DNA from: Stromatinia cepivora
Taxonomy: Eukaryota > Ascomycota > Leotiomycetes > Helotiales > Sclerotiniaceae
NCBI GenBank assembly: GCA_014898415.1
Contig: RCTD01000020.1
Span: forward strand, 124,001-188,000
Direction: 5' to 3'
DNA: 64,000 bases
The notes beneath the pieces are model-generated. The model was not told the origin of the DNA and made no database searches. It saw only the letters and a program-made list of their open reading frames with translations. Positions 1-11,176 of this stretch are shown here, one piece after another (positions within the stretch are counted from its first letter, which is position 1; the number at the start of each line of letters is the position of its first letter). The position numbers and the translations under genes were made by a program.

Positions 1-603
1 GCAGCGCGTACCATTGGCGCCATCGATACTATTGTCGTTCGAGGCGAAGGACAATCATCAACTCTTATCGGGGACAACGCAACGTGGAAGGGAATTCGTG
101 CAACACTTACGCGCGATTTTGCCCCTTCAGCATACAAAGACCGAGCTGCTATTATCTTGTCGAGTAATGGAGAAGATGCCGCGTCGGTTATATTTGCGTT
201 GAGGAGTCTTAATATTGGAAAGATCTACACGGTTGGATTCAAGGCACATGGACCATTGGCGGCGGGTGTCGAGCCTTTCACTTCTATGGAGAGTGTTACC
301 AAATCCGACACTCCATTCGCGATAATCTCAGCGCTACCACCGGAGAAGACTCATTTGGTACAACCTCTTTTAAGATATTTCAGTAATGGAAGAGACTCTC
401 GAGGGCAAGGAAAGGTCTTCGTTGACCTTGCCAATGGACCAAGAAAAGGAGATCCGCTAGGTGTCGCAGAAGGATGTGGATGGACGGCTTATGGAGTTGC
501 TGATACGAGTGCATTTACAACGGTGGAGACTTTGAGATTATTGGTGGGACAGAACGTTCCATATAGTTTTGTGAGGCTGGCGAGTGGGAGAGGGTTGTAT
601 TGA
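1..603 (+). CDS. Quinate repressor-like protein (QutR/QA-1S type), C-terminal part only
   Basis: The reading frame is open from the first base of the window to a TGA at 601-603, so this is the 3' end of a longer gene; about 200 residues are visible. The visible part resembles the shikimate-dehydrogenase-like C-terminal domain of the quinate pathway repressor, a protein derived from the last domains of the AROM polypeptide that keeps quinate catabolic genes off when no inducer is present. Near residues 31-36 the dehydrogenase motif GDNTDW appears as GDNATW, so the catalytic aspartate is missing, and the following nucleotide-binding glycine loop (SSNGEDAAS) is also degenerate. Loss of catalytic residues with retention of the fold fits a repressor rather than an enzyme. 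The ending GRGLY is intact. An AROM-like or orphan shikimate dehydrogenase remains possible because the N-terminal part is not in the window. Confidence 0.6.
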   Translation, partial: AARTIGAIDTIVVRGEGQSSTLIGDNATWKGIRATLTRDFAPSAYKDRAAIILSSNGEDAASVIFALRSLNIGKIYTVGFKAHGPLAAGVEPFTSMESVTKSDTPFAIISALPPEKTHLVQPLLRYFSNGRDSRGQGKVFVDLANGPRKGDPLGVAEGCGWTAYGVADTSAFTTVETLRLLVGQNVPYSFVRLASGRGLY

Positions 604-1598
604 TTTCTCTGCGGACAGTGGAAATGGCTGTGACTATGCTGGACTAGCGATGCGCTTGTGGTGATGTCAGTGCATGATGTGGTGTTCTTTCTATTTTTGA
701 CGAGGCAGGCGTTAGTGGACGGTATACAGCGGGCCCATACTTCAAAGAATGAATAGGACGTTGTAGATGAGACTGGGACGAGGGTGGTTCGATTGATGAG
801 GCCATTACTTTGTGCCTTTTAAGGTGTAGAGAGTTGGGATTATGTTTAGACCGCGGATTGAGGTTCGCATTGTCTTTTGTTTTATCGAGTGCCAAATTTA
901 ATAAATGCAACAATATGGAAGTTGAAATCTTATTATACATACTTGGATGATCTTTGTGTCACTCGTTTCTCTCTTCGTGCTTCGTGGTTACTGAAGTCTA
1001 TTTTGACAATGGTCGGATATGCTTTATCATTATGCTTTAGAAAGTTACCTTCAATGTCCAAGTATCATTCTTATTACACAACAGCACCATCGCTATCTCA
1101 TCTTCACATCACATCTTCACATCACATCTTCACATCACATCTTCACATCACATCTTCACATCACCGAAACACACATTCATTATATCAAATTTTCAGAGTA
1201 GGAATAAATTCTACAGTTTATTTCTCGTCCGAAACAAGCTGGATTCTGAAAGGTTCGAATATTGCCAAAATGGTTATTTCATGAAATTTTTGTGAGCTCT
1301 CTAATATTTGAATATCCTGTCACCTATTCCGTCCCTCCTCAACACCCTATGGTCAATCCTTTATTTTCCTATTACGCCTGTCTTTTCATTCATCGTGAAG
1401 CTTTTCTTAACTGGCCCGAAGCCCTGGAATATGTGTAATATATATAGCCTCAAAAGCCCTTTCCCGTTCCTCTACTCCTGATTCTTTCACATGATCTCTC
1501 CATCCTTCTTCACATTCCTTCCTCCATTTCAAGATCTCCATACATAGAGGATATAAGCCTTCTTTCTGGCGATTAATTCATCAAATGTCTCCATTTCT
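604..1598. other. Intergenic stretch without a recognisable gene
   Basis: Downstream region of the quinate-repressor-like gene. Apart from the 13-bp tandem repeat near 1100 nothing gene-like was seen; the open frames here are short and of random composition. Confidence 0.5.
1099..1164 (+). repeat. Tandem repeat, about five copies of a 13-bp unit
   Basis: The unit CATCTTCACATCA repeats head to tail about five times with almost no divergence. It gives a local His/Ser-rich open frame that is an artefact of the repeat. The near-identity of the copies suggests recent slippage. Confidence 0.85.
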
Positions 1599-1802
1599 TC
1601 AATGTTTCGATTCGGACATTAAGTGCTGCAGGCTCTCTAGAACTTGTGACTCCTCATCAGCATCTAGTGAAAACGCTGATAGATCTATAGTCTTCCCCAA
1701 ATTTTTGGGGTTGATAAGAATTCCATCGATGACCAAAAACTTTGCATTAATACGCTGGGCATAGTCCCCTTGGGCAATGATAGCAATATCTTGGTCATTC
1801 AT
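1599..1802 (-). CDS. Small hypothetical ORF, 67 aa
   Basis: ATG-to-stop frame of 67 codons on the minus strand. The composition is protein-like (acidic, with an alternating hydrophobic segment around residues 22-34), but there is no recognised domain, no signal peptide and an in-frame stop shortly upstream. Residues 8-20 resemble the peptide encoded on the opposite strand at about 2588-2632, so this may be a fragment of a duplicated gene rather than a complete one. I do not recognise a function. Confidence 0.25.
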   Translation of the reverse strand: MNDQDIAIIAQGDYAQRINAKFLVIDGILINPKNLGKTIDLSAFSLDADEESQVLESLQHLMSESKH

Positions 1803-1927
1803 TTGGCCACTGCATCAACGCATGTTTCTCGTCTTTGACGCGTTCTGTGAGGAATATTTTAAATTATTTTTTTTCTTTTCCGACGGCTAACTCTATTCAA
1901 AATTCGTATTGAATTTCTACGCATCAT

Positions 1928-2268
1928 ATGAAGTTCGAAGTCCGCCCACTTACTGCACTTTGGCCATTCTTAACTGACGAGATGAAGGACATTCATGCGA
2001 AGCACTACCTAATGATTCTTAAGGCGGTCTTGAATCACCACATTCATTCCGTGATTGGCGGTGTTTACGACGAACTCTTTGTAAAAATTCCTCGAGAGGA
2101 AGAATAGTCGTTAGGTGCTGCATGCCTTCTATTACATCCATAATTCGCCTCTGGGTGTCCAATGAAAAGTGCCCTTGTGGGAAAGAAGAATGGAACCTGT
2201 TCGGGACAATTCTTCGTGGAAAAGATGTATTGCAAACATTCTATATTTTAAGGATAAGGGTCATCTAA
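1928..2268 (+). pseudogene. Decayed protein-coding fragment with premature stop and frame change
   Basis: From ATG 1928 a coding-like frame of 59 codons runs to TAG 2105-2107; the same frame stays sensible for eleven more codons before another stop. The sequence then looks coding in a different frame from ATG 2122 to TAA 2266-2268 (48 codons), including the motif CPCGKEEWNLFGTILRGKD. Composition in both parts is protein-like, rich in conserved-looking aromatic and charged residues. A simple reading is one ancestral gene broken by a nonsense change and a frameshift. A gene with an unrecognised small intron across 2100-2145 is the alternative. No family was recognised. Confidence 0.35.
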
Positions 2269-2566
2269 AATGATCATGCAACGAGGAAATTAATGGGCGA
2301 AATTTCATCATGCACAATCACTCTAATTATGGAGATGCTAGCACTGGCAATAAATAGTCTTTAACCTTCAATGGTTTCTCTTTGATAAACTCTGGGTATT
2401 TGATGCATCAAAAGTGTAACGAGATCGTGGGAAAAAGTAGAGGGTATCAGAGGTTAGGTCGGGTTGAGGACAAGATCATTCTCTTTTGCCAGGGGCATTG
2501 AAAGCTGTTTGCTACTGTTCTGTCTCCATTCATTTCACTATTTTTTTGATATTTCGCAATGCTCAG

Positions 2567-2638
2567 ATGACTATTGACCAAGCCCAGAGTATGATAGCTG
2601 CCCATCGATATTATGCCCAGATTAATGCATCCAGTTAG
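2567..2638 (+). pseudogene. Short coding-like remnant (23 codons)
   Basis: A short frame from ATG 2567 to TAG 2636-2638. Its DNA at about 2588-2632 matches, with changes, the reverse strand of 1743-1781: both contain TATGCCCAG followed by ATTAATGCA. It is too short to be a gene by itself and is listed as a probable remnant of a duplicated sequence. Confidence 0.25.
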
Positions 2639-4664
2639 ATTTGAATTGAAGAAGCACTAGCATTGGAAAGAGGCATGTTTCTGCGGGGAGCAAAGAGATG
2701 GTAGAGGCAATGTATATGTATTCAATCCAATTGTAACCAGAGAAGAACCAAGGAGTAGTTACAAAGCTTGAAGAAATGCGGGAATAATCTTCGACCTGCC
2801 TTCATTTCCAGCTTTCGCCACCCCCGCAGTTCTCCCCCTTGGCCCGAGGCTGTTCATTTACGTCAGGAGGACGCACATATGTTCTTAAATTTGCTTGGGT
2901 AGATCCTTGGGGGATTGTGTCCAATTGACGAAGTATCTTAAAAGCAAGAACACTAAAACCCATACAGTGATCAAGGACCTCCCTGGCAAACTAATACAAT
3001 CCGAGATTATTGCAGGCAAAAATTCGGATTTCATCTTATGAATAAAGATGTAGGGGAGGGTGACGTATGCTGAAATCCGAAGCCTTTCGGATTTCTACCT
3101 AACAAAGTGATCTTGACATGGTCAAGTAGTGCTAGTCTTGGCCTCATGCTTTGCTCGCAACTGACAGCTAGATGTAGACCTATCTCTATCAAGAAACAAC
3201 TGCATTCTTGAGACGAGGTCGTGATAATGATTGTGGTACGATCTTGAAGCCACGCGAGGTGCATAAATCTGGAGAAATATGGGGTATTATCCAAAGTAAT
3301 ATGTGTATGCAAATTTGGATGTACCTAATATGAAAAATCTGTTAGCTTCCAAATGAAGCTTGAAAGCAAGGAGAATCGTTCAAGGCGATTAATTGCAACT
3401 GATGAATTATTGACGAACGCTAAGATAAGTGTCGGTGCCCAAGACCATGGACCCCACGTATATGCCTATTGCGCTCCTTTCAAACAAAACTTCGAGGAGG
3501 GGTAAGTACTGGTGATATGGTTAATTCTCCCATCGGACTTGGTAGACTGACTGCAAATCCAAGCGGAGGGTGACGGACCGAACCGAGCGTGGCATGGTCT
3601 GATTTTATACCAAGCATTTGTACGAGTCACATCATACGGGACGTCGACCCATAACATATAAGTGGCGTCTTCATGTTAAACTAAACAGAAGGATTCAGTT
3701 ATCTGTTGTCTCATGTATAAGGTGTGAGAGAAATTCTGGGAGTTGCTTTTCCTTATGTTGTTGTGAGAGTTGAAAGTCTTAGGCGTGTGACTCGATATTA
3801 GCATTATTTTAGATGGCGTGTCCTTTTTTTTTCTATTCTGTGTGCGTGTATTCTCGAAGTTGTGATGAGCGGGAGAAAGCCTTTATTCCATTCTGCCTGA
3901 TTCGGATATTTTAATAATGCGCGAATTTGATGTTAATGGTGATAATATAAAGGAGTTATGTTAGTTGATTGATTTTGATCATGCCGCTGACCCTCTGCGT
4001 CCTGAATACTTCTACCGATAGCTTCAAAATCGTAGTCGCATACCCTCGTCTCAACATGAGATAAGTGATATGAGACAGATAGTACAAAGTAGAATTGAGT
4101 TTCTCTGGCCGGCCAAGTGCAGTAGGTGATTATGCATAAGGATATATTGTCCCGATTCATATCCAGGATACTCCAGATGATAGACCCTAGAAATAGCCAA
4201 TTCGAGGTTATTCGATGTACGTTATCTGGAAGTTAGATGGATACCGTATAAACTCACGAGATTCAATACACACTTTCCCTATTACGGAATAAGGTTTTGG
4301 GTGTATAATTAATAATTAGAATCATTGGATGGATTATGAAAGTGGATTAACAAATTGAAAATTTTCAATCCACTTTGTAGATTCTTCCATCAGGAAATAG
4401 GAAATAAAAAATAACCTTATTTCAAAAGGGCTTAGTGTGTATTGAATCTGGTGAGTTTATACGGGTATACGACAACAGCGCTATATCGCTATATCCGTGC
4501 CGGTGTACAAATGCAGGTTCCACGCCTCAGCTTCCAATAAACAAGCCAAAGTACTTAATGGATATCTGCTGCATTGCGGAGATGCTACTACTTCAAGCGT
4601 CGTGTGTACTGGGATGACATTGGTAGTTTCCCATACCATGTGACTCGGAAGTGATACTATCGTA
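2639..4664. other. Intergenic stretch without a recognisable gene
   Basis: AT-rich sequence with several random open frames of 60-93 codons on the minus strand (about 3031-3312, 3466-3657, 3933-4160) that lack any recognisable motif, splice context or protein-like composition. I see no RNA gene. Confidence 0.4.
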
Positions 4665-4666
4665 TA

Positions 4667-5068
4667 CGGAGGTTGAAAGAGTAAGTAATATAAGACATTT
4701 TTTACTTATATATTGCTGTTTTTTCTGTCTTTTTATATTGTTTTAAAGAATTTGAATAAATATTGAATTGTTCTTTTCAAATTTCGAATTTTAAAGATTT
4801 CGATTGAATTTCAATAATCTTATAATTTTGAAGTTTTTAAAGCTTATATAATCTTTATTAATAAATTTCGAAATAAAATATTAATGATTTTGAATAATTT
4901 TGAATGATTTCTATTAAAAAACTGAAAATTTATAATATTTTATTCGTTTAGTTTTCACTATATAAATTTTCAATCAATGTAACGATATGATTGGTTAATG
5001 CCTCTGTTTGTGGGGCAAGCACGGTCATTTTTTGGCGTGTTTTACAATACTTACCCTTTCAACCTCCA
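4667..5068 (+). mobile_element. MITE-like element, copy A (TA target duplication, about 30-bp terminal inverted repeats)
   Basis: The left end reads CGGAGGTTGAAAGAGTAAGT and the right end, on the reverse strand, TGGAGGTTGAAAGGGTAAGT; the similarity continues for about 30 bp. TA lies directly outside both ends (4665-4666 and 5069-5070), the target duplication expected of Tc1/mariner-type elements. The 402-bp body is very AT-rich and has no coding capacity, so it is non-autonomous. A second copy in opposite orientation follows at 5515-5946. Confidence 0.75.
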
Positions 5069-5514
5069 TAAGTTGAAAGTGGATACTTGAGCAGCTTCCT
5101 AAACTCTAGTACGAGGGCTGGCTCGAGGGGGAACGAGACGGATAATGTTGCACAGCGTAAATCGCGGCAGTTGATTCGTACCTGTGCTACTCAACCCTGA
5201 CCAAATTCAAATGTGTCCCAGAAGATTAACACAATGTTCAGAAAAACGTGGTTATGGTGTGCCCGAAGCTGGTAGAAGTGGAGTGGTGCTTTCCATTTTG
5301 CGGGGAAGCTGCTTTAGATAGGCAGTCGATGAAGGTAATTTCGATTTATATTGTCATGTATATAAATTTCAACGCTTTTGAATGATTGGATAAGTTACAT
5401 TTCACGAAAGCAAAGTCATTTATTCGAAGCATAAATCCAACATTAAAATCGATGCCCAAGCTAGTTTCCCAGAATTGATTACGCAATCATTGATAGTAGA
5501 TTAATGGTAATATA
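5069..5514. other. Spacer between the two MITE copies
   Basis: About 440 bp of more balanced composition separating the two inverted element copies. No open frame or repeat of note. Confidence 0.4.
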
Positions 5515-5946
5515 CAGAGGTTGATAAGGAAAGTATTGTAAAACATATCAAAAAATGATTATATTTATCTTACAAATAAAAGCTTTGATTAATAATATTA
5601 TTATATTAATTGAAAATTTATATAATAAATCTAGATAATTAAAATATTATAAATTTCAAGATTTACTAATAAAATCATTCAAAATCATTCAAAATCATTA
5701 AAATCATTAATATTTTATTTCGAAATTTATTTTAAAATTATTTTAAATTTATTAAAAAAGATTATACAAATTTCAAAGACTTTAGAATTATAAGATTATT
5801 GAAATTCGATCAAAATCTTCAAAATTTGAAAATTAAAGAGAATAATTCAATATCTATTTAAATTATTTAAAGTAATATCAAAAGATAAGAAAAACAACAA
5901 TATATAAATAAAAAATATCTTATATTATTTACTCTTTCAACCTCTG
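5515..5946 (-). mobile_element. MITE-like element, copy B, inverted relative to copy A
   Basis: Flanked by TA at 5513-5514 and 5947-5948. Its right end on the reverse strand (CAGAGGTTGAAAGAGTAAAT) and the following 250 bp align with the left half of copy A, and its left end matches the right end of copy A, so it lies in the opposite orientation. Differences between the copies are largely G/A and C/T, as expected of C-to-T type decay. At 432 bp it is slightly longer than copy A, with extra AT-rich tracts such as repeated AAAATCATTC units near 5680-5710. No ORF. Confidence 0.75.
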
Positions 5947-8375
5947 TAGTCAGGGAATAACTTTATTGCAACATCACGACCTACTACAATGTCCGAATAT
6001 CATTTTGAAATGAAGATTTTGTAAGATTATCTTTTTCAAATTCTTAAAATGACAATATTTTGGGCTGAAAGATTTCCCAGTTGAAGTCTTGACGATTCGG
6101 AGAAAGCATGGATATTTGGATAGTCGTCGGCAATTTGAAAAGTTACTCAGAAGCATCGATGGCTTAAGATGGCAAATTCAATATTAATCTCACAGATCTT
6201 TCTGTACCCGAGGGTTTTGTCAGCATGGCTAGCATTGGCGCATTGGGATGATAATCTAAGATGTTTCGGAAGGGAGCCGTTGAAGATACGACTAGGGGGG
6301 CAATATAAGAGGCTTTTCAGATTTCTACTTGAAAGCCGCTTTCCGTTTGCACAGTCTCAGAATCTCACCATCCCACAATCTAAAACCCAGGCGCTCCAAT
6401 CATTCACTCATGAGCATCACGAGAGTTTACATGTAGCTTAACTTTAGACATGCTTGGCAAAACTATGAAGCTCGCGAGGATTAACCTTCGTACTTTTAAG
6501 CATCGTGAATCGTGAATCGTGATGCATCGAAGTAACTTTTATTTCAAGGGACTCGGGTCTGGGGTCTAGAAATAACCCCAGGAAACGAAAAAAAAGCCAA
6601 AGTTATGGGCTCACCGTGGGTGATGAGGAATAGCCCCGGGGCTTCACAGGATTTGGACAAGTCATTCAACAAAGCGTCTAGCATTTAAATTTTCAAGCTA
6701 AATGGGTCTCAATTGTGGGGTTTGATACGTGATGAAGGGGGAAAACTGAGACTAGTAACATTGCAGTGTAATGCAAAGATGCAGCGAGGTAAAGATTACT
6801 TATTACAACAGTCCAAATTCTACTCTGTAATCTCGTTCATGAAAGAAAGTTACGGTACTCACAAATGATGCGGGAAAGCATTGTACACATCCTTGAAACT
6901 TTTATACTACCCTTTGATCTTGGTTTCCAATTCACCCCCTTTGCATCGGTTGGCTCACTTCTGCTATGATTGGTAACATAACATTTTGACAGCAGATCGT
7001 GTCCACAATCTAATCCAATTTCACAAGAAACAAGGAGACGGGAAGAAGTGGAGCAGAAGCTCAATGCCTTAAATTTTTGTCACGATATATTTACCGCAAG
7101 ATCTTTCTAGGGTTCCTGGTGTTTAAGAAGTAGGTAGGTACAGCGCAATGAGCGCTTGCAAACGACATCCTTTAACGAGGAGGGTGATCCAGTTGTTTTT
7201 TTCTCTCAACCCCAGTATTTCGATTAATAGCTCGGAGCCACGATCTCTAATATGGGTATATGGGTCCGTGAGATACTACATTTCACACATCTTCACCACA
7301 AAGTTCGAGAGACTCATGATCATCTTATTTTCTAAGCTTTTAAGTGCCTGGTCATTGCCACCTTATCTCCTGTTTTTCCTCTTCTCATCTTTTGCGTTCA
7401 TCAGAGTTGAATCAAGCAACGCATCAAGGAAATTTATCCTTGATATTTCCCTATTTGATGAATATCTATCTGCACGGATCTATGATATAGAAACCGAAAC
7501 AAATGAATGAACTGACACATGATTATGACTACCTATTCCAACAATATTTGACAAGACTATTTGCACCCAGTCTCTCAGTGCGCCGACAAACCTTGGCGGA
7601 CCTAGTAACAGCTTTTTTTTAGCTTCAACCTCCCCGCAATCTTCCTACCAAAGTATCCAGTACATCCCCTGTCTTTTTTACCTGTCGTGCCTCGCTTTCC
7701 TTCGAGAATCTTTTACTTTTTTTTACCAGGTACGATACTTCTCTTTAGGTTGCAGCTTCAATAATAAGTCATCACACCCCCATCTTCCTCATTGCTGTTC
7801 ATAACCCTTAACATCCAACCCTCCCTCTGAGCTCTATCTTTCTTACTCACCGATACCAATCATCTCACATACTTCTAATCCCGGCCATTCTTTACGTTAC
7901 GAATTACCACGAACGCCACGTCTACTCCGATTTTACAACTTCTGTTCTATCAGCTTGAGACTTGAAAGCAATTTCACAGAATTCAACGCCATATCACATC
8001 ATTGTCAACGGTTAGCGGTCAACGATCAACGGTCAATTAATCAATTAATCAACGAAAAAGTCTGGAGTATAGCCTGGGGGACAAGTGATCAAGGACTACA
8101 TATCCGTGATTGGCGAACGAATAACAGTTACCATTTCTTTGGGAAAAGCTCCATCAACCCGAGGCCCAGCCAATTCCGAAAAGGGTACTTACTACATACA
8201 TACATTGTATCGGAGATTATTTGGACACTTCAAAAAAAAAAAGAAAACAATCACACACACTCGTAATGTTTTGTGGATTGCGCCTCGACCAATCTTTATG
8301 ATGGGACGAATCTAATTACTGCACAACAATAATTTCTTTCACGTTTTCTTCGCCTGCGAATTCCATTTCGATACC
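5947..8375. other. Intergenic stretch and probable long 5' leader of the Zn2Cys6 gene
   Basis: Contains random open frames (about 6169-6441, 6837-7064, 7148-7510) with no recognised motif, and a short GTGAATC triplication near 6504. From about 7600 to 8370 the plus strand is pyrimidine-rich (many CTTC and TTTT runs), which is usual for fungal promoters and 5' untranslated regions; this suits the gene starting at 8376. Confidence 0.4.
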
Positions 8376-11176
8376 ATGTCTGGAAGGCCAACACAAGTTG
8401 GAATTGAACGATTACCCGCACGACGTATGAGCAACGAACCACGAGAATCAATGAATTGTAAATCCTGTAGAAAGAGGAAGGTTAGCTCTACTTTATTTTC
8501 CGCATAATTCCTTCGAAATACTAAAATTTTTCCCAGATAAAGTGCAATCGGTTACGACCGACTTGCGAAGCTTGTCAAGTCTTCCAATGCCCTTGTATTT
8601 ATGGTGGGGTATATCATTCCGTAAACTCGAAACATCCAGACCTAATATCTTCTTAATAGATGCTGTCCCCAAAAAGCGTGGACCTAAAACGGACGTATTA
8701 GAAGCTTTATTAAAGAGAGTCGATGGATTAGAAAGAAAGTTGAGAGATGAGAAAAAATCCAACTCTCCAAACAATGATGGAAGTGGTTCTGGTGCGGGTG
8801 AAGAGGAAAGTCCGAATGATGATGTAAAACAAAAACGTCCTCATCTGGAAACACCCATCTCGAATCTTGCTGATGAATCAGCTGTATACTCTCCAACATC
8901 TATAAGGTATGCAACATATATCCTTACCTACAATTTCCTTTTAAATTGACACATTCTCAGCGCACCTTCTCCATCAGTTCAGCAAGATGTCCTTTTGGAT
9001 ACTTACTTCGTTCGATGTCATGGCAAATCCTACCATATACTCGACGAGACTTCTATCAGACAACGAATTCAGGCCAATGAAATCCCAACGTATCTACTTT
9101 ATGCAATTTATACTGTTAGTGCGAGGTGTGTTAGAACTATCGGTCTAGATATTCCAATTTACTGACTATTCTCAAGATATACTTCTCATCCAAATGGCTA
9201 TTTTGCTGCAGTGAGATTGAGTGAAGATTATGCCCATCGAGCAAGGGCAGAGGTAGACATTGATGAACCATCCATCGATACTTTACAAGCTCTCCTACTT
9301 CTTGCTATCTCGTATACTGCATCTGGAAGAAAAAAAGGGAAAAAGGCATATATGATGTTCGGTATGTGCCTCTAACCTCCCTAAGCACTGAACACTTCGC
9401 TAACTGTTAATAGCGAATGCTGTTGGAATGGCTGTTGCGCTAGAGCTTCACCGCGAGCTGGATCAAACGTTACGAATTAGTCCTGTAGAGAGAGACTTGC
9501 GAAGAAGACTATTCTGGACTTGTTATTTGATGGACAGATTTACAGCATGCGGATCAAAACGACCTTCACTAATTGCCGATAAATCAATTTTATTACGATT
9601 ACCCTCATGGTCACCCAATTCAGCCACTCTTCCCGTCCAAGGGGAGTTCTTCCAAAGTGGATCAAACCTTCATTTTGGCAGTGGCAAGAAGAGTCAAGGA
9701 AGCAGTGGAATGCTCATAGATATTGTGAGAATATTAGGAATTACTAATCGCTATCTCGCAGCTGGCGGTGTAAAAGGCAGGTTTTGCAATAATCACCCAA
9801 GTTCATCAACTATTCATTATATGAATACTAATTGTCGTGTTGTGAGAACAGGCGACTCCCATTTCCCATGGCATTCATTATCGAACCTTTCAAAGATTCG
9901 CCAAGACTTGGATATATGGGCTGGTGGCACTCAGGATGTCTTTACATCTGTCGATACACTTTTCGGACAACCGGATAGCACGACTCTTGTCCTTAGCAAA
10001 CTTATTTACCATCTAATACATTGCCTAATATATCGACCCTTCCTTCCTATCGACCTTGCCGAGCTAGCTGGAACCGGGCAGCATCAATCTTGGCAAATTG
10101 AAGCCACGAATCTTTGTTTCCTCCACGCAAACGCGATCGCGGAACTGGTTGAGCTCGGAAAACAATCCGCATCCATAGAATGGCCAGATTTCGTGGGATA
10201 TTGTATTTGTACTGCCGCCACCGTTCATGTTCATGGAACTCATTACAAAGGAGCCCGCGAAGGCGAAGTCTTTTCCGCTTCTGCTGATTTTCTTTCCCGG
10301 GAAATGCAACAACTTTCTGAGCTTCGATATGCATGGTCCTCAGTTCAGCATCAACGAGAAACCATACAAACGATATATGGTTGTCATTCTGAGTTGGTGA
10401 AGAGTCTTGGAAGTAATCCAATGCGATTTAGTCCAGTTTTTCATCTGGAAGACTTTTTTGATAGGTATAGTGATTTGGGCCAATACTTTGATGGAGCACA
10501 TATTAGTTTTTCGGATGTAGTGGCGCCCAGCCCTGAAGCATATCAAGGACATGACCTTTATGCGCCGACGCGAGCAAATAGGAATGGTTCTATGAATGGG
10601 AGAGCAGGTTCTAATGGTTCAAATGATTTGGGTGGCGTTGTTTCGAAACGCAAATCTCCTTCATCCGCACGAAAACGTGCTCTGACTAATAGTCTGAAGG
10701 ATAGACCTTTAATGTCACCGAATGGTCCAAATGGAAGATCGGTTGAACAATTACCTTTACCACAAAACGGCTTACTTGGTCATGATCCCCCATCTTATTC
10801 CAATGAAAGAAGTTCGATGCCCACACTTTCACAAATCCCCTTTTCGCCACCGAGCCAAAATCAATCACAATCATACAATTTCTCACCATCTCTTTCCTTG
10901 AATCACGGCCAAGAATCAAATTTCGAACCAATGTTTGGAATGCCACATCTAGGGAGTGGCGGAAACTTTTTATTTGGAGGAATGGGTGGAGCAAATGGTG
11001 GTATGATGGGAGAAGAAGGTATGACACCAGGAGGAAGGTCAAACAATGGAAGTACAGGAACAAGTGGCGAGGAGAAAGATCCTTTCCTTGCCTTGCTGGA
11101 ACAGCTTGCGGAAAATGAACAACAGAGAGGCGGACCAAGTGAACTAGACTTCTTTTTGGGTGGCGGCCAAGGTTGA
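8376..11176 (+). CDS. Zn(II)2Cys6 transcription factor with fungal-specific middle homology domain
   Basis: Six exons inferred from frame continuity: 8376-8480, 8537-8603, 8660-8906, 8961-9125, 9177-9361, 9414-11176, giving 843 residues; every intron has GT/AG ends and is 51-56 nt. The Zn cluster begins at Cys28: C-x2-C-x6-C-x6-C-x2-C-x6-C with the core [15 protein letters not shown]; an intron splits it after CRKRK. A KKRGPK basic linker and a short heptad region ([16 protein letters not shown]) follow and should dimerise the protein. Residues about 145-560 form the Fungal_trans (MHR) region, with the typical [14 protein letters not shown] motif. The C-terminal 250 residues are low-complexity, Ser/Asn/Gly-rich, ending in a Gly-Met-rich acidic segment that may be the activation domain. 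Expected role: nuclear DNA-binding regulator. I could not place it in a named subfamily. Confidence 0.88.

Noticed and set aside
1099..1164. CRISPR-like direct repeats
   Set aside because: Units are 13 bp with no spacers, in a eukaryotic genome; it is a plain tandem repeat. The same applies to the arrays at 23.5, 24.4, 30.0 and 31.2 kb.
1250..1262. GGTTCGAAT-like word suggesting a tRNA T-loop
   Set aside because: No A-box or cloverleaf-compatible arms upstream within tRNA length. The GGTTCGA run near 26900 is a tandem repeat, not a tRNA.
3031..3312. 93-codon minus-strand frame
   Set aside because: Random composition, no start context, no motif and no flanking splice signals.
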